From NCBI RefSeq assembly GCF_001940455.1, contig NZ_MKQR01000002.1, positions 1 to 64,000 of the forward strand: a stretch of 64,000 bases of DNA, read 5' to 3'. Shown here one piece after another: positions 53,881-61,567 of the stretch. The translations under genes and the position numbers were made by a program. This DNA comes from Actinokineospora bangkokensis (lineage in GTDB: Bacteria; Actinomycetota; Actinomycetes; Mycobacteriales; Pseudonocardiaceae). Within the stretch, counting starts at the first letter, position 1, and every line of letters begins with the position of its first letter. Under the pieces are notes generated by a model. It did no database searches. It was not told where the DNA came from and saw only the letters and a list, made by a program, of their open reading frames with translations.

Positions 53881-54296
53881 CCGACGACCCGACCACCCCC
53901 GCCACCCCCGGTGGCGACGGGGTCGAGCAGCCCGCACCCCCGCCGGACCCGATGAAGGGCTTCCGCGGCGTCTGCTCGGCCATGTTCATCCTGGAAGCCA
54001 TCGTCGTCCTGCTCGCCCTGCTCGTGGTCGCCAAGGACGACGACATCACCACCACCCAGGGCTGGCTGGTCGGCCTCATCGCCCTCGCCCTCGTCCTCAG
54101 CTGCGCCCTGGTCGCCCGCCGCTGGCTGCACTGGGTCGTCATCGCCCTGCACGCCCTGCTCATCGCCTGCGGCTGGTTCCTCCCCGCCCTCGCCGTCGTC
54201 GGCATCCTGTTCGCCCTGGTCTGGGCCTGGATGTTCTGGGCACGCAACGACGTCCGCAAGCGCATGGAAGAGGGCAGGCTCACCAGCCAGCAGTAG
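53877..54296 (+). CDS. DUF4233 membrane protein
   Basis: A 139-residue protein. A Pro/Thr-rich N-terminus is followed by KGFRGVCSAMFILEAIVVLLALLVVAK, the DUF4233 start, and three to four transmembrane helices ending in FALVWAWMFWARNDVRKRMEEGRL. Function unknown. It almost always sits between folC and ndk in actinobacteria. Here it overlaps folC by ATGA, but ndk is 3.4 kb further on, separated by a toxin-antitoxin-like pair and a phosphatase. Confidence 0.92.
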   Translation: MTDDPTTPATPGGDGVEQPAPPPDPMKGFRGVCSAMFILEAIVVLLALLVVAKDDDITTTQGWLVGLIALALVLSCALVARRWLHWVVIALHALLIACGWFLPALAVVGILFALVWAWMFWARNDVRKRMEEGRLTSQQ

Positions 54297-54369
54297 CCTC
54301 CGCAGCCCTGGAAGCGCTGTGACCCGAGGCCTGCGCGCCATCGCTGCCCGGCAACTCACGTCGGCTCCG

Positions 54370-54400
54370 AACAATACCCCCCATGAGTGGGGGTATTGTT
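54370..54400 (+). promoter_or_regulatory. Perfect 12-bp palindromic operator before the HTH/nucleotidyltransferase pair
   Basis: AACAATACCCCC (54370-54381), spacer CATGAGT, then its exact complement (54389-54400). The right arm contains TATTGT, a good -10 about 31 nt upstream of the first start. A repressor bound here would occlude the promoter. The helix-turn-helix protein encoded next is the likely binder (autoregulation, inference). Confidence 0.65.
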
Positions 54401-54430
54401 TGAATCAGGCCAGCTGAGGAGGTGTCAGCA

Positions 54431-55144
54431 GTGGTGGACGATGTCCCTGGCTGGCTGTCCGTGGAGGCGGCAGCAGTTCAGCTCGGGGTGTCCTCAGGGC
54501 ACGTCCGCGACTTGACCCGATCAGGACAGCTGATCACGCGGAAAGTCGGCCGCTCTGTTCTCATCAGCGCAGACTCGGTCGCTCGGCGGATTGCCTCCGA
54601 ACCTGCCCGGGGACGGCCGCTGGCCCCCAGATCGGCGTGGACCGTGCTGCTGCTGGCGTCGGGGCTGGCTCCGCCGTGGACCATCCCAGCCTCGGAGAAG
54701 GTGCGCCTCGCACGCTTCGTCCGGCGCCCCCTGAGGCAGTGGTCGAGGATGTTGGCCCGACGCGCTGAAACCACTGGTGTGCGCATCCCCGCTCCGCTGT
54801 TGCGCCGTGTTCGAGCACAGCCGGGAGTAGCCCTCGGAGGGATCGGTGCAGCGGTCCAGCACGGTGCGCCCTTCGTCCAGTCCGCAGAGGAGACCATCGT
54901 CCTCTACTTGACCCGGAGCGCGCTGGACGCGCTGCGGGAGCAGAGGGGCATCGGGTGGGGCAGCACCGCCCCGAATGCCGCTTTGTGCGTCGTCGACGCG
55001 GATCTGCCCCTCGGAGAGGTGTTCGAAGCAGGAGTCGTCCCGGTAGCAGTGGCTGCGGCGGATCTGCTCGACTTGGGGGACGACCGGTCCTCGCGCGCCG
55101 CGGCCGAACTCCTGGGCAGGGACGACTACCCTGCGCGGCCATGA
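54431..55144 (+). CDS. Helix-turn-helix protein paired with a nucleotidyltransferase (antitoxin-like)
   Basis: A 237-residue protein. Residues 8-60 form an excisionase-like winged helix (WLSVEAAAVQLGVSSGHVRDLTRSGQLITRKVGRSVLISADSVAR). The rest is a helical domain with no clear catalytic motif that ends in GDDRSSRAAAELLGRDDYPARP. GTG at 54431 is set by GAGGAGG 8 nt upstream. It overlaps the nucleotidyltransferase gene by ATGA. The arrangement resembles AbiE-like type IV or MNT-type systems, in which a DNA-binding antitoxin represses the operon. Codon use is less GC-extreme than neighbouring core genes, suggesting acquisition. Confidence 0.7.
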   Translation: MVDDVPGWLSVEAAAVQLGVSSGHVRDLTRSGQLITRKVGRSVLISADSVARRIASEPARGRPLAPRSAWTVLLLASGLAPPWTIPASEKVRLARFVRRPLRQWSRMLARRAETTGVRIPAPLLRRVRAQPGVALGGIGAAVQHGAPFVQSAEETIVLYLTRSALDALREQRGIGWGSTAPNAALCVVDADLPLGEVFEAGVVPVAVAAADLLDLGDDRSSRAAAELLGRDDYPARP

Positions 55145-55923
55145 TCGTCGATCGGTGGCCCGACCTGCCCGTGCTCGGACACGTGACCCTGCCCGATCTC
55201 CGGGACGGCGGCAAGCTCTGGACGACTCTGCTCGACCTCAGCGAGCGCCTGCCGGCAGACCACGTGGTCATCGGCGGGATCATGGTTTACCTGCACGGGG
55301 TTGTCTGCGGCAGACCACTACCCAGGGTCACCGAGGATGTCGATGTCCTCTTCGACATCCAGCTCGCCCCGTCGTCCCTCCGCGACGCCGTGGCTGTCCT
55401 CGGTGCCATGGGGTACTCGCTCGCTCCAGGGAGTCCGCGTGAGTCCTCCCACCGATACCTCGGTCCCAGTGGTGAATCCATCGATGTGCTCGCTCCGAGG
55501 TTGGACGACTTCCCGCCTCCGGACTTGACCACCACGCCACCGGGACGCACGATCGAGGTTTACGGGGGACGGGAGGCGTTGCGGCACTGAACCGTGGTCC
55601 GCACGGCTCATGCGGATCGCGTCGTCGGCGTCGTGCTGCCGGACCTCCCACGATCTCTCAAGATCAAAGCTGCCGCGTACGCGGCGGAGCACAGGTTGGC
55701 CCCCGCGCGCGCAGCTCAATCCCGGCACTTGAACGACCTGGCATTCCTGGTCTCGTTGATCGAAGACGTCGAACAGGTCCTCACAGCTCTTGGTGACCCT
55801 CCCAAGGAGGGGCATCTCGCCTTGGCCGATGTGCTCGACAAGCCGGGCCACGTGGCGTGGGCGGCGGCAGGTAGTGCCAGGGAGGACGCTCAGCTGCTCT
55901 GGGAAGTGCTGCGGGCCGTCTAA
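55141..55923 (+). pseudogene. AbiEii/MNT-like nucleotidyltransferase interrupted by an in-frame TGA
   Basis: Codons 1-149 give a nucleotidyltransferase core: GG at residues 45-46 (VVIGGIMVYLHG), then TEDVDVLFDI with the metal-binding D66-x-D68. TGA at 55588-55590 stops it at EALRH. The same frame continues without further stops to 55923 (VVRTAHADRVVGVVLPDLPRSLKIKAAAYAAEHR...SRHLNDLAFLVSLI), which matches the helical C-terminal part such proteins normally have; GTG at 55594 could restart it. A CGA-to-TGA change would explain it. It may be dead, split into two chains, or read through. Start ATG at 55141 overlaps the HTH stop. Confidence 0.7.
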
Positions 55924-56006
55924 CCCCCGGTGTGCGGTGCCGAGGTGTCATCCCCCGGTCAGCGGAGATTGGCCTGTTGGACGTGACGTCCGCCTAGAAA
56001 CCCCGC

Positions 56007-57542
56007 ATGGACATCTCCCGACGCACCCTGCTGCGCGCCAGCGGCCTGTCCGTCGCTGCGGGCGTCGTGCTGCCCGGTGCCGCGCTGGCCACCACCACGC
56101 CCTCCTCCGCCGGGCCCCGGTCCCGTCCCGTGCTGACCCACGGGGTGCAGACCGGGGACGCCACCGCCGACGGTGCCATCGTCTGGACCAGGGCCGACCG
56201 GCCGTCCCGGATGGTGGTCGAGGTCAGCGACCGGCCGGACTTCCGGCACGCGCGCACCGTGCGCGGGCCGCTGCTGACCCCCGCCACCGACGGCACCGGG
56301 CAGGTGCGGGTGAGCGGGTCGGCGCCGGGGCGGGAGGTGCACTACCGGGTGCGGGCGGAGGACGACCGCGGGGTGAGCGAGCCCGTGGTGGGGTCGTTCC
56401 GGACCGCGCCGCGGGGGCGGGCTGATGTGCGGTTCACCTGGTCGGGCGATGTGGTGGGGCAGGGGTGGGGGATCAACCCGGAGTTCGGCGGGCTCACCGC
56501 CTACCGGGCCATGGCCGCGCGCGAGCCGCACTTCTTCCTGCACAGCGGCGACACCGTCTACGCCGACGGGCCGCTGGCCGAGCGGGTGGTGCTGCCGGAC
56601 GGGCGGGTGTGGCGCAACGTGGTGACCCCGGCCAAGACCAAGGTGGCCGAGACGCTGGACGAGTACCGGGGCCAGTTCGCCTACAACCTGCTCGACGAGC
56701 ACGTGCGCGCGTTCGCCGCGCGGGTGCCGCAGGTGGTGCAGTGGGACGACCACGAGGTGGTCAACAACTGGTACCCGGGGGAGATCCTGGACCTGCCGCA
56801 GTACACCGAGAAGCGGGTGGACGTGCTGGCGGCGCGGGCGCACCAGGCGTTCCACGAGTGGCAGCCGGTGGACCGGCGCCGGGCGGTGGACGGGCGGGTC
56901 TACCGCAGCTTCGCCTACGGCGAGCGGGTCGAGGTGTTCGTGCTGGACATGCGCACCTACAAGGACGACAACTCCGCCCCGCAGGACGGTCGTGGTCGCG
57001 TCCTGGGCGACCGGCAGGCCAGGTGGTTGGTCGACGGGTTGTCCCGCAGCCGGGCGACGTGGAAGGTCGTGGCCGCTGACCTGCCGATCGGGCTCATCGT
57101 GCCGGACGGGGCGGGCATCGAGGGCGTGGCCAACGGGCTGGCGGGGGCGCCCAGCGGGCGGGAGTTCGAGTTGGCGTGGGTGCTGCGGTCGCTGGCCCGG
57201 CGGCGGGTGCGCAACGTCGTCTGGCTGACCGCGGACGTGCACTACACCGCGGCCCACCACTACTCGCCGGAGCGGGCCGCGATCGGCGACTTCGACCCGT
57301 TCTGGGAGTTCGTCTCCGGTCCCCTGCACGCGGGGGCGTTCGGGCCCAACACCCTCGACCCGACCTTCGGGCCGCAGGCGGTCTTCGTGCACGCCCCGCC
57401 TGCGGCCAACACCTCCCCGCTGGACGGCTACCAGCACTTCGGTGAGGTCAACGTCGACGGCCGCACCGGTGCCCTCACCGTGGACCTGCGCGACGCCACG
57501 GGTGCGTCCCTCTGGTCGAAGACCCTCACCCCGCAGCGCTGA
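56007..57542 (+). CDS. PhoD-family alkaline phosphatase/phosphodiesterase, Tat-exported
   Basis: A 511-residue protein. It has a twin-arginine signal ([27 protein letters not shown]) and a PhoD N-terminal fibronectin-like domain ([18 protein letters not shown]). The metal site motifs are [40 protein letters not shown] and [18 protein letters not shown]. It hydrolyses phosphate esters or diesters outside the cell with Fe and Ca. ATG at 56007 follows a TAGAAA box (55995-56000) by 6 nt, so the transcript may be leaderless. It lies in the segment that separates DUF4233 from ndk. Confidence 0.92.
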   Translation: MDISRRTLLRASGLSVAAGVVLPGAALATTTPSSAGPRSRPVLTHGVQTGDATADGAIVWTRADRPSRMVVEVSDRPDFRHARTVRGPLLTPATDGTGQVRVSGSAPGREVHYRVRAEDDRGVSEPVVGSFRTAPRGRADVRFTWSGDVVGQGWGINPEFGGLTAYRAMAAREPHFFLHSGDTVYADGPLAERVVLPDGRVWRNVVTPAKTKVAETLDEYRGQFAYNLLDEHVRAFAARVPQVVQWDDHEVVNNWYPGEILDLPQYTEKRVDVLAARAHQAFHEWQPVDRRRAVDGRVYRSFAYGERVEVFVLDMRTYKDDNSAPQDGRGRVLGDRQARWLVDGLSRSRATWKVVAADLPIGLIVPDGAGIEGVANGLAGAPSGREFELAWVLRSLARRRVRNVVWLTADVHYTAAHHYSPERAAIGDFDPFWEFVSGPLHAGAFGPNTLDPTFGPQAVFVHAPPAANTSPLDGYQHFGEVNVDGRTGALTVDLRDATGASLWSKTLTPQR

Positions 57543-57642
57543 CCCCCGAGGCCGTCGGGATGACCTTGCGGGAAGGGGCGGGGGACCGGCGGTTACCCTG
57601 GTCACAGCTGTCCCCCGGGGGGCTTCCCCCGATGCGGGCAAC

Positions 57643-57687
57643 CCCTACAGAGACAATCTCTACCGAGGCAATCCCTACAGAGGAGCA
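57643..57687 (+). repeat. Three 15-bp tandem repeats in the ndk leader
   Basis: Units at 57643-57657, 57658-57672 and 57673-57687 share the pattern C-Y-CTAC-M-GAG-R-CAAT. They are less GC-rich than the surroundings. In the ndk frame they would encode [15 protein letters not shown], but no standard start codon lies upstream in that frame. The last unit supplies GAGGAG, a possible ribosome site 11 nt before the ndk GTG. Confidence 0.75.
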
Positions 57688-57696
57688 CCGAAAGCC

Positions 57697-58107
57697 GTGA
57701 GTGAGCGCACCCTGGTCCTGGTCAAGCCCGACGGTGTCAGCCGGGGCCTGGTCGGCGAGGTCATCTCCCGCATCGAGCGCAAGGGCCTCAAGCTCGTCGC
57801 GCTGGAGCTCAAGGACGTCGAGCGCGCGACCGCCGAGCAGCACTACGCCGAGCACGACGGCAAGCCGTTCTTCGAGTCGCTGCTGGAGTTCATCACCTCC
57901 GGCCCGGTCGTGGCCCTGGTTGTTGAGGGCGAGAACGCCATCGCCGCGTTCCGCCAGCTGGCCGGGGGCACCCACCCGGTCGAGAAGGCCACCCCCGGCA
58001 CCATCCGCGGCGACTTCGGCCTGGAGGTGCAGTACAACCTGGTGCACGGGTCGGACTCACCCGAGTCGGCCGAGCGCGAGGTCAAGATCTGGTTCCCGTC
58101 TCTCTGA
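57697..58107 (+). CDS. ndk: Nucleoside diphosphate kinase
   Basis: A 136-residue Ndk of standard length. [27 protein letters not shown] is at the N-terminus. The catalytic His is in [20 protein letters not shown] (H-G-S-D-S), and [19 protein letters not shown] is the conserved loop. It equilibrates NTP pools by a phospho-His intermediate. GTG at 57697 gives the family start ([14 protein letters not shown]). A -10-like TACCCT lies about 105 nt upstream, so the leader would contain the 15-bp repeats. A strong terminator follows. Confidence 0.96.
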   Translation: MSERTLVLVKPDGVSRGLVGEVISRIERKGLKLVALELKDVERATAEQHYAEHDGKPFFESLLEFITSGPVVALVVEGENAIAAFRQLAGGTHPVEKATPGTIRGDFGLEVQYNLVHGSDSPESAEREVKIWFPSL

Positions 58108-58120
58108 CGGCGCGCTGACA

Positions 58121-58152
58121 CCGGCCCGGGACCCCGTGGGGTCCCGGGCCGG
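58121..58152 (+). terminator. Terminator after ndk
   Basis: A 15-bp perfect inverted repeat (arms 58121-58135 and 58138-58152) starts 13 nt after the ndk stop. Confidence 0.75.
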
Positions 58153-58210
58153 TGCGCGTCGGGGCTAATCCATTCCGGATTTGTCGGTCCCGCCCTCTAG
58201 TGTGCTGGGC

Positions 58211-59143
58211 GTGGAGGGCGACGGGGCGCTCGTGCGAGCGCGTGGGTTGAGCAAGCGGTTCGGGGACTTCGAGGCGGTGAAGGGGATCGATCTCGAGGTG
58301 CGGCCGGGGGAGGCGTTCGGCTTCCTGGGGCCCAACGGTGCGGGCAAGTCCTCCACCATGCGCATGATCTCCTGCGTCTCGCCGCGCACCGGCGGGGAGC
58401 TGAGCGTGCTGGGCATGGACCCCGGCCGCGACGGGCCCGCGATCCGGGCGCGGCTGGGCGTGGTGCCCCAGCAGGACAACCTCGACAGCGAGCTGACCGT
58501 GCGGCAGAACCTGCAGGTGTACGGGCGCTACTTCGGGATGTCCAAGGCGCACGTGCGGCAGAAGGCGACCGAGCTGCTGGAGTTCGCCCAGCTCACCGAG
58601 CGCGCCGACGCCGAGGTCGAGCCGCTCTCCGGCGGGATGAAGCGGCGGCTGACCATCGCCCGGTCGCTGGTCAACGACCCGGAGCTGCTGCTGCTCGACG
58701 AGCCGACCACCGGCCTGGACCCGCAGGCCAGGCACCTGCTGTGGGACCGGCTGTTCCGGCTCAAGCAGCAGGGCACCACCCTCATCGTCACCACGCACTA
58801 CATGGACGAGGCCGAGCAGCTGTGCGACCGGCTGGTCGTCATGGACGGCGGCCGGATCGCCGCCGAGGGCAGCCCCGGCGAGCTGATCTCCCGGTACTCC
58901 ACCCGCGAGGTGCTGGAGCTGCGGTTCACCCCCGGCACCCAGGGCGAGGCCGAGCCGCGCGTGGCCGACCTGGCCGACCGGGTCGAGGTGCTGCCCGACC
59001 GGCTGCTGCTCTACACCGACGACGGCGAGTCCGCGCTCAAGGCCGCGCACGACCGCGGCGTCGCCCCGGTGTCGAGCCTGGTGCGCCGCTCCACGCTGGA
59101 GGACGTCTTCCTCCGCCTCACCGGCCGCAGCCTGGTGGACTGA
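58211..59143 (+). CDS. ABC transporter ATP-binding protein, DrrA-like
   Basis: A 310-residue ABC ATPase. Walker A is GPNGAGKSST (about residue 42), the signature VEPLSGGMKRRLTIARSL, Walker B LLLLDEPTTGLDP and the H-loop IVTTHYMDEAEQL. A C-terminal extension follows, as in DrrA drug or lipid exporters. It powers the two ABC-2 permeases downstream (1 nt and then 2 nt apart). GTG at 58211 lies 7 nt after a TAGTGT box (58198-58203), a leaderless pattern. Substrate unknown; generic DrrAB exporters are frequent in actinomycetes and proximity to ndk argues against a specific cluster link. Confidence 0.92.
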   Translation: MEGDGALVRARGLSKRFGDFEAVKGIDLEVRPGEAFGFLGPNGAGKSSTMRMISCVSPRTGGELSVLGMDPGRDGPAIRARLGVVPQQDNLDSELTVRQNLQVYGRYFGMSKAHVRQKATELLEFAQLTERADAEVEPLSGGMKRRLTIARSLVNDPELLLLDEPTTGLDPQARHLLWDRLFRLKQQGTTLIVTTHYMDEAEQLCDRLVVMDGGRIAAEGSPGELISRYSTREVLELRFTPGTQGEAEPRVADLADRVEVLPDRLLLYTDDGESALKAAHDRGVAPVSSLVRRSTLEDVFLRLTGRSLVD

Positions 59144-59144
59144 C

Positions 59145-59960
59145 ATGACCGCGACGACCGCGGGCACCACCGCCCGCCCCCTCCCCGGTCCGCTGCGCTC
59201 GGCGCTGCTGGTCGTCGAGGGCAACTGGACCTGGTACCGGCGCAACTGGCGCAGCACGATCATCTCCACCCTGCTGCAACCGGTGCTGTTCCTGGTCGCG
59301 CTGGGCATCGGCTTCGGCTCCCAGGTCCAGCCCGGCGAGGCCACCCTGGGCCTGCCCTACGTGGAGTACCTCGCGCCCGCGCTGCTGGCCGCCACCCTGA
59401 TGCAGACCGCGGTGGGGGAGTCGACCTACCCGGTGCTGTCCGGGTTCAAGTGGCAGCGGGTGTACTGGGCGATCATCTCGACCCCGATCGGCGCCGCGCA
59501 GGTGCTCTACGGGCAGCTCGCGTGGCTGGCCGCCCGGCTGCTGTTCACCGCGCTGGCCTTCACCGCGGTGGCCGCCGCGCTGGGCGCGGTCGCGGGCCCC
59601 GCGATCCTGGTCGCGGTGCCGTTCGCGCTGCTCACGGGCATGGCGTGCGCGGCGCCGGTGATCGCCTACGCGGCCACGATCGAGTCCGAGGGGCAGCAGT
59701 TCAACGTGGTGTTCCGGTTCGTGGTGATGCCGATGATGCTGTTCTCCGGCACCTTCTTCCCGGTCGAGCAGCTGCCGGGGTGGGTGCAACCGCTGGTGTG
59801 GGTGTCCCCGGTGTGGCACGGCACGGAGCTGTGCCGGGGCGTGGCGCTGGGCGGGCTGGACCCGCTGCCCGCCCTCGGGCACACCGCGTTCCTGCTCGTG
59901 CTGCTCGTCGTGGGCGCCGTGTGGGCCCGCCGCAACTTCGTCCGCAGGCTGGAGGTCTGA
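59145..59960 (+). CDS. ABC-2 type transporter permease
   Basis: A 271-residue permease with six hydrophobic segments. A cytoplasmic N-terminus (WYRRNWRSTIISTLLQPVLFLVALGIGFG) leads into the first helix. The region SGTFFPVEQLPGWVQPLVWVSPVWHGTELCRG is the conserved ABC-2 motif between helices 5 and 6. It forms a heterodimeric channel with the next gene product, driven by the ATPase upstream. ATG at 59145 lies 1 nt after the ATPase stop. Confidence 0.9.
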   Translation: MTATTAGTTARPLPGPLRSALLVVEGNWTWYRRNWRSTIISTLLQPVLFLVALGIGFGSQVQPGEATLGLPYVEYLAPALLAATLMQTAVGESTYPVLSGFKWQRVYWAIISTPIGAAQVLYGQLAWLAARLLFTALAFTAVAAALGAVAGPAILVAVPFALLTGMACAAPVIAYAATIESEGQQFNVVFRFVVMPMMLFSGTFFPVEQLPGWVQPLVWVSPVWHGTELCRGVALGGLDPLPALGHTAFLLVLLVVGAVWARRNFVRRLEV

Positions 59961-59962
59961 CC

Positions 59963-60790
59963 GTGACGACCACCGCGCCACCGGCGTCGTCGGGCCTGCT
60001 GCTGCGGGTGCTGCCCACCGGCCTGTACGCGGGCCGCGCGCGGGTGCTCGTGGAGCGCTCGCTGCTGGTGAACCGGCGGGCCTACCTGGCCATGCTGTCC
60101 GGGTTCTTCGAGCCGCTGTTCTACCTGTTCGGCCTGGGCTTCGGGTTCGGCAGGCTGGTCGGTGAGGTGGCCGGGCCCAGCGGGCAACCGGTCACCTACG
60201 TCGCCTTCGTCGCCCCCGCCCTGCTCGCCGCCTCCGCCATGAACGGCGCCGTCTACGACGCCACGTTCAACATCTTCTTCAAGTTCAAGTACGCCAAGCT
60301 CTACGACGCCGTGCTCACCACCCCGATGGGCCCGATGGACGTGGCGATCGGGGAGATCTCCTGGGCGCTGATCCGCGGCGCGCTGTACTCGACGGGGTTC
60401 CTGGCCGTGATGCTGGGCATGGGCCTGCTCACCTCGCCGTGGGCCCTGCTCGCCCTGCCCGCGGCCGTCCTGGTCGCCTTCGCCTTCGCCGCGGTCGGCA
60501 TGGCCTGCGCGACCTTCATGCGCTCCTGGCAGGACTTCGACCTGGTGCTGCTGGCCCTGATGCCGATGTTCCTGTTCTCCACCACCTTCTTCCCGCTCAC
60601 CGTCTACCCGGTGCCGTTGCAGGTGGCGGTCCAGTGCTTCCCGCTCTACCACGCCATCGAGGTGATGCGCGCGCTCACCATCGGCGACGTGCACTGGTCG
60701 CTGCTGGGCCACCTGTCCTACTTCGTCGTCATGGCCGCGGTCGGCACCGTCATCTCCTCCCGCCGCCTGGACAAGCTGCTGCTGTCCTAG
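59963..60790 (+). CDS. ABC-2 type transporter permease
   Basis: A 275-residue permease, paralogous to the preceding one. It shows RRAYLAMLSGFFEPLFYLFGLGFGFG as the first helix and STTFFPLTVYPVPLQVAVQCFPLYHAIEVMRAL as the ABC-2 signature. Six membrane segments. GTG at 59963 is 2 nt after the previous stop. It completes the three-gene exporter. No hairpin is seen before the convergent phosphatase gene, whose stop is 7 nt away. Confidence 0.9.
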   Translation: MTTTAPPASSGLLLRVLPTGLYAGRARVLVERSLLVNRRAYLAMLSGFFEPLFYLFGLGFGFGRLVGEVAGPSGQPVTYVAFVAPALLAASAMNGAVYDATFNIFFKFKYAKLYDAVLTTPMGPMDVAIGEISWALIRGALYSTGFLAVMLGMGLLTSPWALLALPAAVLVAFAFAAVGMACATFMRSWQDFDLVLLALMPMFLFSTTFFPLTVYPVPLQVAVQCFPLYHAIEVMRALTIGDVHWSLLGHLSYFVVMAAVGTVISSRRLDKLLLS

Positions 60791-60797
60791 GGCACGT

Positions 60798-61460
60798 TCA
60801 GGCGCTGGTCAGGCGGTTGACGAGGGTGTCGAGGTCGGTCTCGGGCACGCCCGCCGCCAGCAGGTAGGCGCGCGCGTCGAAGCCGTCGAGCAGGTCCAGG
60901 ACGACCTGCCGGGTCGTGGTGCCGCGCCCGGCCAGCAGGTCCGCGATGTAGGGGCCGTGGTCGTCGCGGCCCTGGGCGGCGAAGTGGGGGCGCAGCTCCT
61001 CGGTCGACCGGGCGTAGTCGTCCGCGATGGCCTGCGGCTCCACGCCCGCGAGGGACAGCAGCAGGATCGCGACGAGGCCGGTGCGGTCGCGGCCGATGGC
61101 GCAGTGGAACAGCACCCCCGGCTCGGCCGCGGCCAGTGCCCGGAATACCGCCGCGACCTGGGCGCCCTTGGCGTCCAGGAACGGCCGGTAGTACAGCGGC
61201 GTGCCGAACAGGCCCGACGCGCGCAGCTCCGCCCAGAAGGCCTCGTCCGGCCAGTCGTCGAAGTCGACGCAGACCAGTTCCACGCCCTCGGGCGGCTCGC
61301 CGCGCTCGTGGTCGGCCCGCAGGTCCACCACCGTCCGCACGCCCGCCCCCGGCAGCGCCACCCCGATCGGGTCGGCCGACCGGAAGTACACCCCCGAGGC
61401 CGTCACACCCCCGCCGACCAGCGGCAACCCGCCCAGGTCGCGGGCGTTCACCCACTCCAC
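60798..61460 (-). CDS. Tyrosine/serine protein phosphatase (PtpB-like)
   Basis: A 220-residue phosphatase. It has NARDLGGLP near the start, [15 protein letters not shown], and the P-loop [13 protein letters not shown] (C-x5-R) near residue 125. It belongs to the Y_phosphatase3/PtpB-like family and forms a phospho-Cys intermediate. GTG at 61460 is set by GGGGAGG 8 nt upstream; open frame further upstream lacks similarity. It is divergent from the radical SAM gene. Phosphotyrosine or phosphoinositide substrates are possible. Confidence 0.85.
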   Translation of the reverse strand: MEWVNARDLGGLPLVGGGVTASGVYFRSADPIGVALPGAGVRTVVDLRADHERGEPPEGVELVCVDFDDWPDEAFWAELRASGLFGTPLYYRPFLDAKGAQVAAVFRALAAAEPGVLFHCAIGRDRTGLVAILLLSLAGVEPQAIADDYARSTEELRPHFAAQGRDDHGPYIADLLAGRGTTTRQVVLDLLDGFDARAYLLAAGVPETDLDTLVNRLTSA

Positions 61461-61554
61461 GACGCGCCTCCCCACCCCGGCTCCCGCACCCGTCAGCGCC
61501 GACCGTAGCGCCGTCGGGGGACCCGTGGCCGCCGGAGCGGCGAACCGCACCGTC

Positions 61555-61560
61555 TACCCT
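61555..61560 (+). promoter_or_regulatory. -10 box of the radical SAM gene, leaderless type
   Basis: TACCCT is followed by GGGTGCG and the GTG start at 61568. The 7-nt spacing leaves no room for a leader. Confidence 0.5.
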
Positions 61561-61567
61561 GGGTGCG

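Noticed and set aside
58211-60790. The DrrAB-like exporter as the resistance pump of the biosynthetic cluster
   Set aside because: It is more than 30 kb away, separated by core genes and close to ndk. Family similarity alone does not support the link.
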